From: Nocardia bhagyanarayanae
GTDB lineage: Bacteria; Actinomycetota; Actinomycetes; Mycobacteriales; Mycobacteriaceae
NCBI RefSeq assembly: GCF_006716565.1
Contig: NZ_VFPG01000001.1
Coordinates: 6,014,001-6,078,000, forward strand
DNA: 64,000 bases
Reading direction: 5' to 3'
Positions 48,731-57,326 of this stretch are shown here, one piece after another; positions within the stretch are counted from its first letter, which is position 1, and each line of letters begins with the position of its first letter. A program made the position numbers and the translations under genes. The notes below the pieces were generated by a model, which saw only the letters and a list, made by a program, of their open reading frames with translations, was not told where the DNA came from and did not search any database.

Positions 48731-48958
48731 ATGGCACTCGTCGATCAGCGCGCCGACATCCCCGTCACCATCGATGAATCGCTGTGCATCCAGGGCTGCA
48801 CGCTGTGCGTGGAGATCTGCCCGCTCGACTCCCTGGCGATCAACCCCGACAACGGCAAGGCCTACATGCACGTGGACGAGTGCTGGTACTGCGGCCCGTG
48901 CGCGGCCCGATGCCCGACCGGCGCGGTCACCGTCAACATGCCCTATCTGCTCCGCTGA
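48731..48958 (+). CDS. 2[4Fe-4S] ferredoxin-type protein
   Basis: The protein has 75 aa. ATG 48731 abuts the GntR stop. Cys groups are C-I-Q-G-C-T-L-C-V-E-I-C-P (one extra residue in the first spacing) and C-W-Y-C-G-P-C-A-A-R-C-P, giving two [4Fe-4S] sites. This resembles AprB-like small ferredoxins that pair with AprA or fumarate-reductase-type flavoproteins. Such a flavoprotein is encoded at the end of the same operon, so this is its likely electron partner. Confidence 0.9.
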   Translation: MALVDQRADIPVTIDESLCIQGCTLCVEICPLDSLAINPDNGKAYMHVDECWYCGPCAARCPTGAVTVNMPYLLR

Positions 48959-48970
48959 TCTGGAAGTCTC

Positions 48971-50398
48971 ATGAAAGCACGTCTCGTTCCCGTCCTGCTC
49001 GCCGCCGCACTCGCCGCCGCGGGCTGCTCACTGGAGAACTCGAACGACACCCCGGCGGGCACCGTCAAGGTCGTCGTCGGCTACCAGTCCAAGACCATCA
49101 ACACCGTCACCGCGGGCACGCTGCTGCGCGCCCAGGGCTATCTGGAACAGCGGCTGCGCAAGATCACCGACAGCGGCGGAGCGAAATACCAGGTGGAGTG
49201 GCAGGACTACGACACCGGCGCGCCGATCACCGCGCAGATGGTCGCCGAGAAGATCGACATCGGGTCGATGGGCGATTATCCGTTGCTGATCAACGGTTCT
49301 CGCACCCAGGCCAACGAACGTGCCAAGACCGCGCTCGTGTCGGTCACCGGGTACAACCCCAAGGGCGCGCTGAACATGGTTGTGGTGCCCAATGATTCGC
49401 CCGCAGGCGCGATCACCGATCTGGCCGGGCAGAAGATCTCGGCCAGCGTCGGCTCGGCGGGCCACGGCACGCTCGTGCAGGCGCTGTCGCGGGCGGGCAT
49501 CGATCCGGCCAAGGGCGTCGAGGTGCTCAACCAGCAGCCGCAGGTCGGCGCGACCGCGCTGGAGTCGCATCAGGTCGGCGCGCTGTCGCAATTCGTCGCC
49601 TGGCCAGGGCTGCTCGTCTTCCAGAACAAGGCCAAGCTGCTCTACGACGGCGCCGAACTGAACGTGCCCACCTTCCACGGCGTCGTCGCACGCCGCTCGT
49701 ACGCCGCCGACCATCCCGAGGTGCTCCAGGCTTTCCTCGCCGCGCAGCTCGATGCCACGAAGTTCCTGAACGAGCGTCCCTTCGAGGCGGCCAGGATCGT
49801 CGCGGACGGCTCCGGTCTGCCGCAGGAAGTCGTGTATCTCTACAACGGCCCGGGCGGCACCCATTTCGACACCACGCTCAAGCCGAGCCTCATCGCCGCA
49901 CTGAAAGGCGATGTGCCGTACCTGAAGTCGATCGGCGACTTCGCGGAGCTGAACGTCGACGGATTCGTCGACGACGCGCCGCTGCGCAAGACCTTCGCCG
50001 AGACGGGACAGGGCGACTACGACCGGGCTTTGGCCACGACCGCCAACCCGAGCGCGATCACCGGCAACGACCCGGTCTGCGGCACCGCGGTCGCCGACCC
50101 GGCGCTGGCCGGTGAGCTGTGGGTGGACGGCGCCGACCGGCCGCAGCCCGCGGCCGACCCCACCTGCCTGCTGCGCGCCGTGCAGGCCGCCAAGGCCCAG
50201 GGCAAGGTGATCCGCGCGGTCTACGTGCCCGACGCCGAGCTCGGCACCCGCTGGTTCGCCGACAAGGCGGTGTGGCTGCGCGACGGCGTGAAGTACCTGC
50301 CCTTCACCACGCAAGGCGCCGCGCAGCGCTACCGACAAGCCCATCCCGCCGCCACGCCGGTCTCCTACGACCAGGCCGTTACGGAAGTCCGCGGATGA
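48971..50398 (+). CDS. ABC substrate-binding lipoprotein with C-terminal NosL-like domain
   Basis: The protein has 475 aa. Lipoprotein signal with lipobox AAAGC and Cys19. Residues 35-350 are an NMT1/SsuA-type periplasmic-binding domain (VKVVVGYQSKTINTVTAGTLL, EKIDIGSMGDYPLLI, LAGQKISASVGSAGHGTL) as in nitrate, sulfonate and taurine transporters. Residues 366-475 resemble NosL: NDPVCGTAVADP, an IRAVYVPDAELGTRWFADKAVWLRDGVKYLPF strand-loop, and QGAAQRYRQAHPAATPVSYDQAV. NosL is a Cu(I)-binding lipoprotein domain. The fusion suggests that the transported ligand or its use involves a metal. The stop overlaps the permease start (ATGA). Confidence 0.85.
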   Translation: MKARLVPVLLAAALAAAGCSLENSNDTPAGTVKVVVGYQSKTINTVTAGTLLRAQGYLEQRLRKITDSGGAKYQVEWQDYDTGAPITAQMVAEKIDIGSMGDYPLLINGSRTQANERAKTALVSVTGYNPKGALNMVVVPNDSPAGAITDLAGQKISASVGSAGHGTLVQALSRAGIDPAKGVEVLNQQPQVGATALESHQVGALSQFVAWPGLLVFQNKAKLLYDGAELNVPTFHGVVARRSYAADHPEVLQAFLAAQLDATKFLNERPFEAARIVADGSGLPQEVVYLYNGPGGTHFDTTLKPSLIAALKGDVPYLKSIGDFAELNVDGFVDDAPLRKTFAETGQGDYDRALATTANPSAITGNDPVCGTAVADPALAGELWVDGADRPQPAADPTCLLRAVQAAKAQGKVIRAVYVPDAELGTRWFADKAVWLRDGVKYLPFTTQGAAQRYRQAHPAATPVSYDQAVTEVRG

Positions 50399-51228
50399 AC
50401 GCCGTGGCCGTCGCCGCGGTCGCCGAGGAGGCGACCGCGAAGGGGCGCGGCGCTTCCGAGTGGGGTTCGCGGACCGTCCGCGTCGCCTCGGTGCTCGCGG
50501 CGGTCGGGTTGTGGCAGCTGCTCACCGTCAACGACGTCCGGGCGGGGCTGCGCTTCGACTCGCTGCCGACCGTGACCGAGATCGTCGCGGAGTTCGGCGA
50601 GCACCTGGGCAAGGACCAGTACTACCTGGACATCGCCCAGTCGCTGATCCGCATCGTCACCGGTTTCGGGCTCGCCGCGGTGGTCGGCGTGCTCGCGGGC
50701 ATCGGGCTCGGGCGTTCCCGGCTGCTGGCCGACGTCTTCGGCACGCTCACCGAGCTGGTCCGCCCGATCCCGGCGATCGCGCTGGTGCCGGTGGCGATCC
50801 TGCTGTTCCCCAGCGACGAGTCCGGCATCGTCTTCATCACCTTCACCGCGTCGCTGTTCCCCGTCCTGGTGAGCACCCGGCACGCGGTGCGCGCGCTGCC
50901 GACGATCTGGGAGGACGCCGTGCGCACGCTCGGCGCCTCGCGGCGAGATGTATTGGTGCGAGTGGTTTTTCCCGGCATCCTGCCCGGTGTGTTCAGCGGT
51001 CTTTCGGTCGGCATGGGCGTCGCCTGGATCTGCCTCATCTCCGCGGAGATGATCTCCGGGCGGCTCGGCGTCGGCTACCGGACCTGGCAGGCCTACACCA
51101 TCGTCGACTATCCGGCGGTCTTCGTCGGCATGATCACCATCGGCGTGCTCGGGTTCGCCACCTCCGGCCTCGTCGAGCTGGCCGGTCGCCGGATCACCCG
51201 CTGGCTGCCCAGGGAGGTTGCGGAATGA
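50395..51228 (+). CDS. ABC transporter permease, SsuC/TauC type
   Basis: The protein has 277 aa. ATG 50395 overlaps the binding-protein stop. About six membrane helices (VRVASVLAAVGLWQLL, IRIVTGFGLAAVVGVLAGIGLG, PIPAIALVPVAILLF, VFITFTASLFPVLVSTRHAV, FSGLSVGMGVAWICLISAEMI, IGVLGFATSGLVELA). The EAA-type cytoplasmic loop is EDAVRTLGASRRDVLVRVVFPGILP. Belongs to the nitrate/sulfonate/bicarbonate permease group and forms a homodimer channel. The stop overlaps the ATPase start (ATGA). Confidence 0.95.
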   Translation: MNAVAVAAVAEEATAKGRGASEWGSRTVRVASVLAAVGLWQLLTVNDVRAGLRFDSLPTVTEIVAEFGEHLGKDQYYLDIAQSLIRIVTGFGLAAVVGVLAGIGLGRSRLLADVFGTLTELVRPIPAIALVPVAILLFPSDESGIVFITFTASLFPVLVSTRHAVRALPTIWEDAVRTLGASRRDVLVRVVFPGILPGVFSGLSVGMGVAWICLISAEMISGRLGVGYRTWQAYTIVDYPAVFVGMITIGVLGFATSGLVELAGRRITRWLPREVAE

Positions 51229-51989
51229 CCGCCACGACAACAGCTCCCGCCGCACCCGCCACCGCGGGCATGCGGCTCACCCTCGACGGCGTGCGGATCG
51301 CCTACGGCTCGCGCACCGTCGTCGACCGGCTCGACTTGGACATCGCCGCGGGCGAAATCCTGGTCGTGGTAGGCAAATCCGGCTGCGGCAAGTCGACGCT
51401 GCTGCGCGCCATCGCCGGACTGCGCAGTCCTGACGCCGGATCGGTGCGCGCGGACGGGTCCACGGTCACCGGGCCGTCGGCCGACCGCGCCCTGGTGTTC
51501 CAGGACGACGCGCTGCTGCCGTGGCGCACCGCACGACAGAACATCGAACTCGCACTGCACCTGCGCGGCACGCCCCGCGCCGAACGCAAAGCCCTCGCCC
51601 AGCGCTGGGTCGCCGAGGTCGGCCTGACCGGCTACGCCGACTACTTGCCGCGCGACCTCTCCGGTGGCATGCGGCAGCGAGTTCAGCTGGCGCGCAGCCT
51701 CGCCGGAGCCCCGCGGGCCGTGCTGATGGACGAGCCGTTCGGCGCGCTGGACACCCAGACCAGGGCCACCATGCAGCGGCTGCTCATCGACACCTGGCGC
51801 GCCCATCCCACCACCATCGTCTTCGTCACCCACGACCTCGACGAGGCCCTGCTGCTCGGCGACCGCATCGCCGTGCTCGGCAGGCACGACGAGCGTTCCG
51901 CCGCGTTGCGCGCCGTCGTCGAGGTCCCCGCTCCGCGCCAGTCGGTGGACCGGCAGGCCGTGCGGAACGAGATCCTGGAGAAACTGTGA
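51225..51989 (+). CDS. ABC transporter ATP-binding protein, SsuB/TauB type
   Basis: The protein has 254 aa. ATG 51225 overlaps the permease stop. Walker A VVGKSGCGKSTLLRAIAGL, Q-loop ALVFQDDALLPWRTARQNIELAL, signature LSGGMRQRVQLARSLAGAPRAVLMDEPFGALD and H-loop IVFVTHDLDEALLLGDRI. The Q-D-x-x-L-L-P-W-x-T segment is typical of nitrate, sulfonate and taurine importers. The stop overlaps the GTG start of the flavoprotein gene (GTGA), so the whole operon is translationally coupled. Confidence 0.95.
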   Translation: MTATTTAPAAPATAGMRLTLDGVRIAYGSRTVVDRLDLDIAAGEILVVVGKSGCGKSTLLRAIAGLRSPDAGSVRADGSTVTGPSADRALVFQDDALLPWRTARQNIELALHLRGTPRAERKALAQRWVAEVGLTGYADYLPRDLSGGMRQRVQLARSLAGAPRAVLMDEPFGALDTQTRATMQRLLIDTWRAHPTTIVFVTHDLDEALLLGDRIAVLGRHDERSAALRAVVEVPAPRQSVDRQAVRNEILEKL

Positions 51990-54664
51990 AGATTCCCGAG
52001 CTGTCCGAACGGATCCGGCTCGACTGCGACGTGCTGGTGATCGGCGGCGGCACCGCAGGCACCATGGCCGCGCTGACCGCCGCCGAACACGGCGCGAACG
52101 TGCTGCTGCTGGAGAAGGCGCACGTGCGCCATTCCGGCGCGCTGGCCATGGGTATGGACGGCGTCAACAACGCGGTCATCCCAGGCAAGGCGACGCCGGA
52201 GGACTACGTCGCCGAGATCACCAGGGCCAACGACGGAATCGTCGACCAGCGCACCGTCTACCAGACCGCGACCCGCGGCTTCGCGATGGTGCAGCGGCTC
52301 GAGCGCTACGGCGTGAAGTTCGAGAAGGACGAATACGGCGAGTACGCGGTGCGCCGGGTGCACCGCTCCGGCTCGTACGTGCTGCCGATGCCGGAGGGCA
52401 AGGACGTCAAGAAGGCGCTGTATCGCGTGCTGCGCCAACGCAAGATGCGCGAGCGGATCCGGATCGAGAACCGGCTCATGCCCGTTCGGGTGCTGACCGC
52501 GAACGGTCGCGCCGTCGGCGCCGCGGCCTTGAACACCCGCACCGGCGAATTCGTCGCGGTCGGCGCCAAAGCGGTGATCCTGGCGACCGGGCCGTGTGGA
52601 CGCCTCGGGCTGCCCGCCAGCGGCTACCTGTACGGCACCTACGAGAACCCGACCAACGCCGGCGACGGCTACGCGATGGCCTACCACGCGGGCGCGGAGC
52701 TCTCCGGCATCGAGTGCTTCCAGATCAACCCGCTCATCAAGGATTACAACGGACCGGCCTGCGCCTACGTCGCCAACCCGTTCGGCGGCTACCAGGTCAA
52801 CGCCGAAGGCGAGCGGTTCGTGGACTCCGACTACTGGTCGGGTCAGATGATGGCGGAGGTCAAGCGCGAGATCGAATCCGCGCGCGGGCCGATCTATCTG
52901 AAGGTCTCGCACCTGCCCGACGAGACGCTGTCCACGCTCGAGGGCATCCTGCACACCACCGAACGCCCCACCCGCGGCACCTTCCACGCCAATCGCGGCC
53001 ACGACTACCGCACCCACGACATCGAGATGCACATCTCCGAGATCGGTTTGTGCAGTGGGCATTCCGCTTCCGGCGTCTGGGTGGACGAGCACGCGCGCAC
53101 CACCGTGTCCGGTCTGTACGCGGCGGGCGATCTGGCCTGTGTGCCGCACAACTACATGATCGGCGCGTTCGTCTACGGCGATCTGGCGGGCGCGCACGCC
53201 GCCTCGACGCTCGCGGAACTTCACGCGCCGCAGGAACTTCCCGAGGATCAGCTGACCGCCGCGCACGAGCTCGTCTACCGGCCGCTGCGCCAGCCGGACG
53301 GGCCGCCACAGCCGCAGGTCGAATACAAGCTGCGCCGTTTCGTGAACGACTATGTGGCGCCGCCGAAGACGGCCACCAAACTGTCCATCGCGGTGGAGAC
53401 GTTCGAGCGGATGCGCGCGGAGGTCGAGGGCATCGGGGCGCGCACCCCGCACGAGCTGATGCGCGCGGTGGAGGTGTCGTTCATCAGGGACTGCGCGGAG
53501 ATGGCGGCGCGCAGTTCGCTGACCCGCACCGAATCCCGGTGGGGCCTCTATCACGAGCGCGCCGATCTGCCCGAGCGCGACGACAACGCCTGGCGTTACC
53601 ACCTGAACCTGCGCAAGGACGCGAACGGCGAGATGGAGTTCCTGAAGCGGCCGGTCGCGCCGTATCTGGTGCCGGTGCCCGGGCTGGACGACGTGCCCTC
53701 CGTCGATCCCACCGTCGTCGCGGTCGAACAGCCCGAGCTACGATCGGGAAGGCCGCCCCAGCGCGGGGATACGGTGGTTGTCGCTTCGTCGCCCGCCACT
53801 CCCCCTTCGCCCCGGCTGGTCACCCTTCTCGCCTTGGATTCGCCTACGGTGCACGATCTTTCGAGCTATCTCGCCGACGCCGACGCGGGTGTGCGGGCGG
53901 CAGCGATCTCAGTGCTCACCGAGCACACGCCGGACGGATTCGCGACCGCCCTCGCCGACGCGCTCGGTGACACGGCCGCGTCGGTTCGGCGCGTGGCCGC
54001 CGAAAGCCTGCGGGAACTGGTGGAGGTGCTGCCCGATGCGGCCGGACTGCCCGAGCACCTGAACTCCGCCGACCCGCTGGTGCGCGCCACCGTCGTCGAC
54101 CTGCTGCGCGCGCTGCGCGCAGGCAGCGCGGCGCAGTTCGGCGTGGCGTCCTCCGACGCGGACCACCGGGTGCGCATCGAGGCGGTGCGCGCGCTGGTCT
54201 CGCTCGACGATCGCCCCGGAGTCGCCGCGTTGGCCGACGATCCGAACCGCGAGGTGCGGATCGCGGTCGCCAACGGCTTGGCCGCCATCGGCGACGGCGG
54301 CGTCGACGTCATCCGCGCACTGTCCGCCGACCGCGACCCCCTGGTCCGCGCGGCAGCGCTCACCGCCTTCGCCGCACTCGGCGCGGACGCCGACGACGCC
54401 ACGAATCTCGCCGTCGCACTGCGTGATTCGGCCTGGCAGGTGCGAGTCGGCGCGGCCCGCGGCCTGGCGGGCGCCGCACCCGACCTCGCGGTCCCGCTCC
54501 TCACCGAAGCCTTGCTCGACCCGCACCTGGACGTCCGCAAGGCCGCGGTCCTCTCCCTGACCACATGGCGCGCCGACGAGTCCGCCCGCGACGCACTGAA
54601 GCGCGCCATCGACGACACCGACGCCGACGTCCGCGCCTACGCCCGCCGGGCGGTCGACGCATGA
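51986..54664 (+). CDS. AprA/fumarate-reductase-like flavoprotein with C-terminal HEAT repeats
   Basis: The protein has 892 aa. GTG 51986 overlaps the ATPase stop. Residues 1-575 are a FAD flavoprotein of the succinate dehydrogenase, fumarate reductase and adenylylsulfate reductase alpha family: DVLVIGGGTAGTMAALTAAEHGANVLLLEKAHVRHSGALAMG, NPFGGYQVNAEGERFVDSD, and VSGLYAAGDLACVPHNYMIGAFVYGDLAG. From about residue 595 to the end are roughly eight 31-residue HEAT repeats (for example D-A-S-V-R-R-V-A-A-E-S-L and the final DESARDALKRAI). HEAT repeats on such an enzyme are unusual and suggest complex assembly. Electrons would come from the ferredoxin at 48731. Substrate unknown; a sulfur oxyanion or sulfonate is plausible from the transporter type. 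Confidence 0.9.
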   Translation: MKIPELSERIRLDCDVLVIGGGTAGTMAALTAAEHGANVLLLEKAHVRHSGALAMGMDGVNNAVIPGKATPEDYVAEITRANDGIVDQRTVYQTATRGFAMVQRLERYGVKFEKDEYGEYAVRRVHRSGSYVLPMPEGKDVKKALYRVLRQRKMRERIRIENRLMPVRVLTANGRAVGAAALNTRTGEFVAVGAKAVILATGPCGRLGLPASGYLYGTYENPTNAGDGYAMAYHAGAELSGIECFQINPLIKDYNGPACAYVANPFGGYQVNAEGERFVDSDYWSGQMMAEVKREIESARGPIYLKVSHLPDETLSTLEGILHTTERPTRGTFHANRGHDYRTHDIEMHISEIGLCSGHSASGVWVDEHARTTVSGLYAAGDLACVPHNYMIGAFVYGDLAGAHAASTLAELHAPQELPEDQLTAAHELVYRPLRQPDGPPQPQVEYKLRRFVNDYVAPPKTATKLSIAVETFERMRAEVEGIGARTPHELMRAVEVSFIRDCAEMAARSSLTRTESRWGLYHERADLPERDDNAWRYHLNLRKDANGEMEFLKRPVAPYLVPVPGLDDVPSVDPTVVAVEQPELRSGRPPQRGDTVVVASSPATPPSPRLVTLLALDSPTVHDLSSYLADADAGVRAAAISVLTEHTPDGFATALADALGDTAASVRRVAAESLRELVEVLPDAAGLPEHLNSADPLVRATVVDLLRALRAGSAAQFGVASSDADHRVRIEAVRALVSLDDRPGVAALADDPNREVRIAVANGLAAIGDGGVDVIRALSADRDPLVRAAALTAFAALGADADDATNLAVALRDSAWQVRVGAARGLAGAAPDLAVPLLTEALLDPHLDVRKAAVLSLTTWRADESARDALKRAIDDTDADVRAYARRAVDA

Positions 54665-54957
54665 TCACCCTCTGTACCCACCGCTCGGCCACCCCTTCCC
54701 ACCGCCTGCGCGCGATGATGCCGAATGGGCCCCGCCCGACGCTCGGCTCACGTTCCGGTCCGCGCGCGATGTGGACTGTGACGTGCGCCGAGCGCCGGGC
54801 CGGACCACGCCCGTTCCGCCGCCCCGCCGAATAGGCGTCCGTCTGCTCTGTCGGATTCGCGCTGGCGCGGTGACCGTTTCGGCGCTGCCGTGACGGCCAT
54901 CGAAGTGCGGAGATCCGCACGGGTAGGACCACTCGTTGCCGGCGTGGCGATCCCGCC
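54665..54957. other. Intergenic region after the flavoprotein operon
   Basis: About 290 bases between convergent genes. An ATG at 54661 opens a short Arg-rich frame that is not protein-like. No clear terminator stem was recognised. Confidence 0.35.
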
Positions 54958-55458
54958 CTACCGCTTGTCGCGTTCGGCGACGACGGTGTCGAGGCGGGCG
55001 CCGAGGGCGGCGACTTGGTCGCGTAGAGCGGTCACCGTGTCGAGCGGGTAGCCGACCTCTTGCATGACCGCGCCGATCATCTGCCTGGCCTGTTGTTCCA
55101 GGGCGAGGCCCGCGGGGGTGGCGCGGAGCTGGACCGCCCGGCGGTCGCGGGAGCTGCGGACGCTCTCGACCAGGCCGCGGGTCTGCAGTCGCTGCACGAG
55201 CGGGGAGACGGTGCCGTAGTCGAGTCGTAGCCGGTCGGCGAGCTGCTTCATCGTGATGCCGGGGGTCTCCCAGAGCGCGAGCAGTGTCAGGTACTGCGGA
55301 TAGGTCACCCGCATGGCGTCCAGGTAGGGCCGGTAGGCCGCGGTCATCGAACGCGAGGTCGAGTAGAGGGCAAAGCACAGTTGGGCCGCGAGCGAGAGCA
55401 CGTCTTCGGTGCCCGCGGCGGCGGCCTCGACCGCGCCGGGTTGCGCTTCTTCGGGCAT
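54958..55458 (-). CDS. ohrR: OhrR-type MarR family redox regulator
   Basis: The protein has 166 aa. The OhrR hallmark QLCFALYSTSRSMTAAYRPYLDAMRVTYPQYLTLLALWE carries the peroxide-sensing Cys28 and the conserved Tyr residues. The winged HTH follows (ITMKQLADRLRLDYGTVSPLVQRLQTRGLVESVRSSRDRRAVQL). The Cys is oxidised by organic hydroperoxides, which releases ohr. Here ohr is 6 kb away at 61573-61989 rather than adjacent. The N-terminus has a short Ala/Glu extension. It lies next to a decayed acyl-CoA dehydrogenase gene, so the region has been rearranged. Confidence 0.92.
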   Translation of the reverse strand: MPEEAQPGAVEAAAAGTEDVLSLAAQLCFALYSTSRSMTAAYRPYLDAMRVTYPQYLTLLALWETPGITMKQLADRLRLDYGTVSPLVQRLQTRGLVESVRSSRDRRAVQLRATPAGLALEQQARQMIGAVMQEVGYPLDTVTALRDQVAALGARLDTVVAERDKR

Positions 55459-55628
55459 ATTTGCACTGTACGCATCCCGGCCGCACCGGGCGGGCCCTCG
55501 ACGCTCTCGATCTCCGTTCGCGGATCGACCGATTCACAACATCTGTGTCATGGGCAGTGGCAAGGCGGTGTGCGGGCGCGACCTTCCGGTCATCATCGAT
55601 CAATGGCCGAAGAACGAAGGGGGCGCGC

Positions 55629-55796
55629 ATGTGCGGCGACAAGTTGACAGCGAGCGCTGTCGCGCGGATCCGGACGGCCGCCGCGGACGGTCGAGCCGAC
55701 GAAGGCGAGGAAGGCGCGAGCCGAGCCGCGGAGGCCCCCGATCAGCCCTGCCCGACTCCCTTGGGCCGAGATCGGTCCATGAAGCCGAACAGGTAA
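55629..55796 (+). CDS. Possible small protein opposite a pseudogene
   Basis: A 55-codon frame from ATG 55629 with AAGGGGG upstream. The first 30 residues (CGDKLTASAVARIRTAAADG) look like small Ala-rich actinobacterial proteins, but the last part runs antisense through the acyl-CoA dehydrogenase remnant. It may be a chimera made by the same rearrangement. Confidence 0.25.
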   Translation: MCGDKLTASAVARIRTAAADGRADEGEEGASRAAEAPDQPCPTPLGRDRSMKPNR

Positions 55797-56302
55797 CCGG
55801 CCACCCTGCGCATCTGGATCTCCTCCGCGCCTTCGGTGATCCGGTATCGGCGGTGGTGACGGTAGGTGTGCTCGAAGGGCGTGTGCCGGGAGTAGCCCAT
55901 GCCGCCGTGGATCTGCATGGCGCGGTCGACGGCCTCGCAGCACAGTCTATTCGCCGCAGTACTGAGCCGCGCCCAAACTCGACGCCGCCTGCCGAATCCG
56001 GTTCTCGTTGAAGAAATGCTGCACGACGGCGAGCCCGCGCCCGACCCGTGCTCGGGTTCGGTGATGCCGGCGCGCCAAATTCACGGATGACGGCCATGCC
56101 GAGATTGGTGCCGTCCCGGCCGCCGTATCGGGCGGGAGACGGGTAGCGGAAGTGTCCGGCGGCGCGGCGATCGCCGTCCGTTCCGGCGGCAAGGCTTCCC
56201 ATTCGCGGCGCAGGATCCGCGCCACGTTCGCGCCGACCCGTGCCGAATGACGCAGGCCCTCCGGCAGTTCGGGTGACAACACCCGTTTCGCCGTCACGCT
56301 CA
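55742..56302 (-). pseudogene. Decayed acyl-CoA dehydrogenase gene
   Basis: Pieces of one acyl-CoA dehydrogenase occur in order but in different frames. D-G-T-N-L-G-M-A-V-I-R-E-F is an N-terminal piece at about 56075-56120. H-F-F-N-E-N-R-I-R-Q-A-A-S-S-L-G-A-A-Q-Y-C is a central helix at about 55955-56030, followed by a stop. The C-terminal catalytic region, VDRAMQIHGGMGYSRHTPFE to EEIQMRRVAGYLFGFM, runs from about 55946 to the stop at 55742. Total size is under half of a normal gene, so internal deletions and frameshifts have destroyed it. The piece near 56200-56300 is not clearly part of the enzyme. Confidence 0.8.
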
Positions 56303-57220
56303 CGCCCGGCCGAGACCCTCCGCCACCGAGCGATACACCGGTGCCCACCCCAGCTCCCGCTTCGCCTTGGTGTTGTCGACGCGCAGAGTGGTGTCCGACA
56401 TCAGGCACCCCAGGTAGGGCACGGCCAAGCGCAGGAGCCAAGTCGGCACGGCGAGGGCGCGCGGGGTGCCGTGCGCGGCCGCGACGGTGTCGAGGAATTG
56501 CCGCCAGGTGATCGGTTCGTCGTCGACGATGTTGTAGGCGTTGCCCGCCTTTCCGCGCTCCAGCGCGGCGACGGTCGCGGCCGCCGCGTCGGCGACGTGG
56601 ATCCAGCTGATCACCCCGCCGCCGCCCAGCGGAACCAGCGGAACGCGTTTGCGCAGCAGCCCGGCGAACAGGTCGCTGAACGCGGCAGGACCGTAGAAGA
56701 GCCCGTAGCGCAAGGAGATGCCGTCCAGGTCCGCGGCGAACACCTGTTCTTCGGTGGCGCGGCAGCCCGCGATCACCGGATCGGCGTATCCGCCGTCCTC
56801 GATCCCGAACGGGTCGTCCTCGGTGACCCGCCGGGCGCCGTGGTCGACGTATCCGTACCCGGTGATCAGCGATTGGGTGAGGAACCGGCCCGCCCCGAGC
56901 TGTTCCGCGGCCGCGAGCAGATTCGCGGTCCCGGTGCGGCGCAGGGCGTTCGTGGGATCGTCGTCGGTCAGGTTGCGGCCTGCGCTCTTCAGCGCCGTCG
57001 CCTCGTGCAGCACCGCGTCGGCGGAGCGGCCGCGCAACGCGCGCAGCAGCCCCGCTCGATCCATCACGTCCGCGATGATCGGCTCGGCGCCGAGTTCGCG
57101 AATCGTCCCGTCGCTCTTCGGGTTTCGAGCGACGGCGAGCACCTCGTGACCGCCGTCGACCAATGCCCGGATGAGCGGCCGCCCGATCGCGCCCGTCGCG
57201 CCCGCCAGTAGTACCCGCAT
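56300..57220 (-). CDS. NAD-dependent epimerase/dehydratase family protein
   Basis: The protein has 306 aa. ATG 57220 follows GGAGG 5 bases upstream. Extended SDR: MRVLLAGATGAIGRPLIRAL (NAD(P) fold), DAVLHEATALKS, SLITGYGY, LRYGLFYGP and ISWIHVADAAAATVAALE, with AYNIVDDEPITWRQFLDTVA at the C-terminal side. The classical Y-x-x-x-K is not obvious (the expected Tyr region reads GYGYVDHGAR), so catalysis may be atypical, as in the NAD(P)-binding atypical SDR group. Substrate unknown. Confidence 0.88.
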   Translation of the reverse strand: MRVLLAGATGAIGRPLIRALVDGGHEVLAVARNPKSDGTIRELGAEPIIADVMDRAGLLRALRGRSADAVLHEATALKSAGRNLTDDDPTNALRRTGTANLLAAAEQLGAGRFLTQSLITGYGYVDHGARRVTEDDPFGIEDGGYADPVIAGCRATEEQVFAADLDGISLRYGLFYGPAAFSDLFAGLLRKRVPLVPLGGGGVISWIHVADAAAATVAALERGKAGNAYNIVDDEPITWRQFLDTVAAAHGTPRALAVPTWLLRLAVPYLGCLMSDTTLRVDNTKAKRELGWAPVYRSVAEGLGRA

Positions 57221-57326
57221 CTCGTCCTCCTTCTCGCCCGGTGGCTTTCACCGACTTGGACGAGCGAGCCGAAAACTTTGTGATGCGATGTGGCGCGAAA
57301 CACGGCCGGGAGACCGCGCTCCCGGG

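Noticed and set aside
51521..51985. Continuous open frame upstream of the AprA-like flavoprotein suggesting an N-terminal extension.
   Set aside because: It overlaps the ABC ATPase gene in another frame and is Arg/Pro-rich; the GTGA overlap at 51986 fits the operon pattern.
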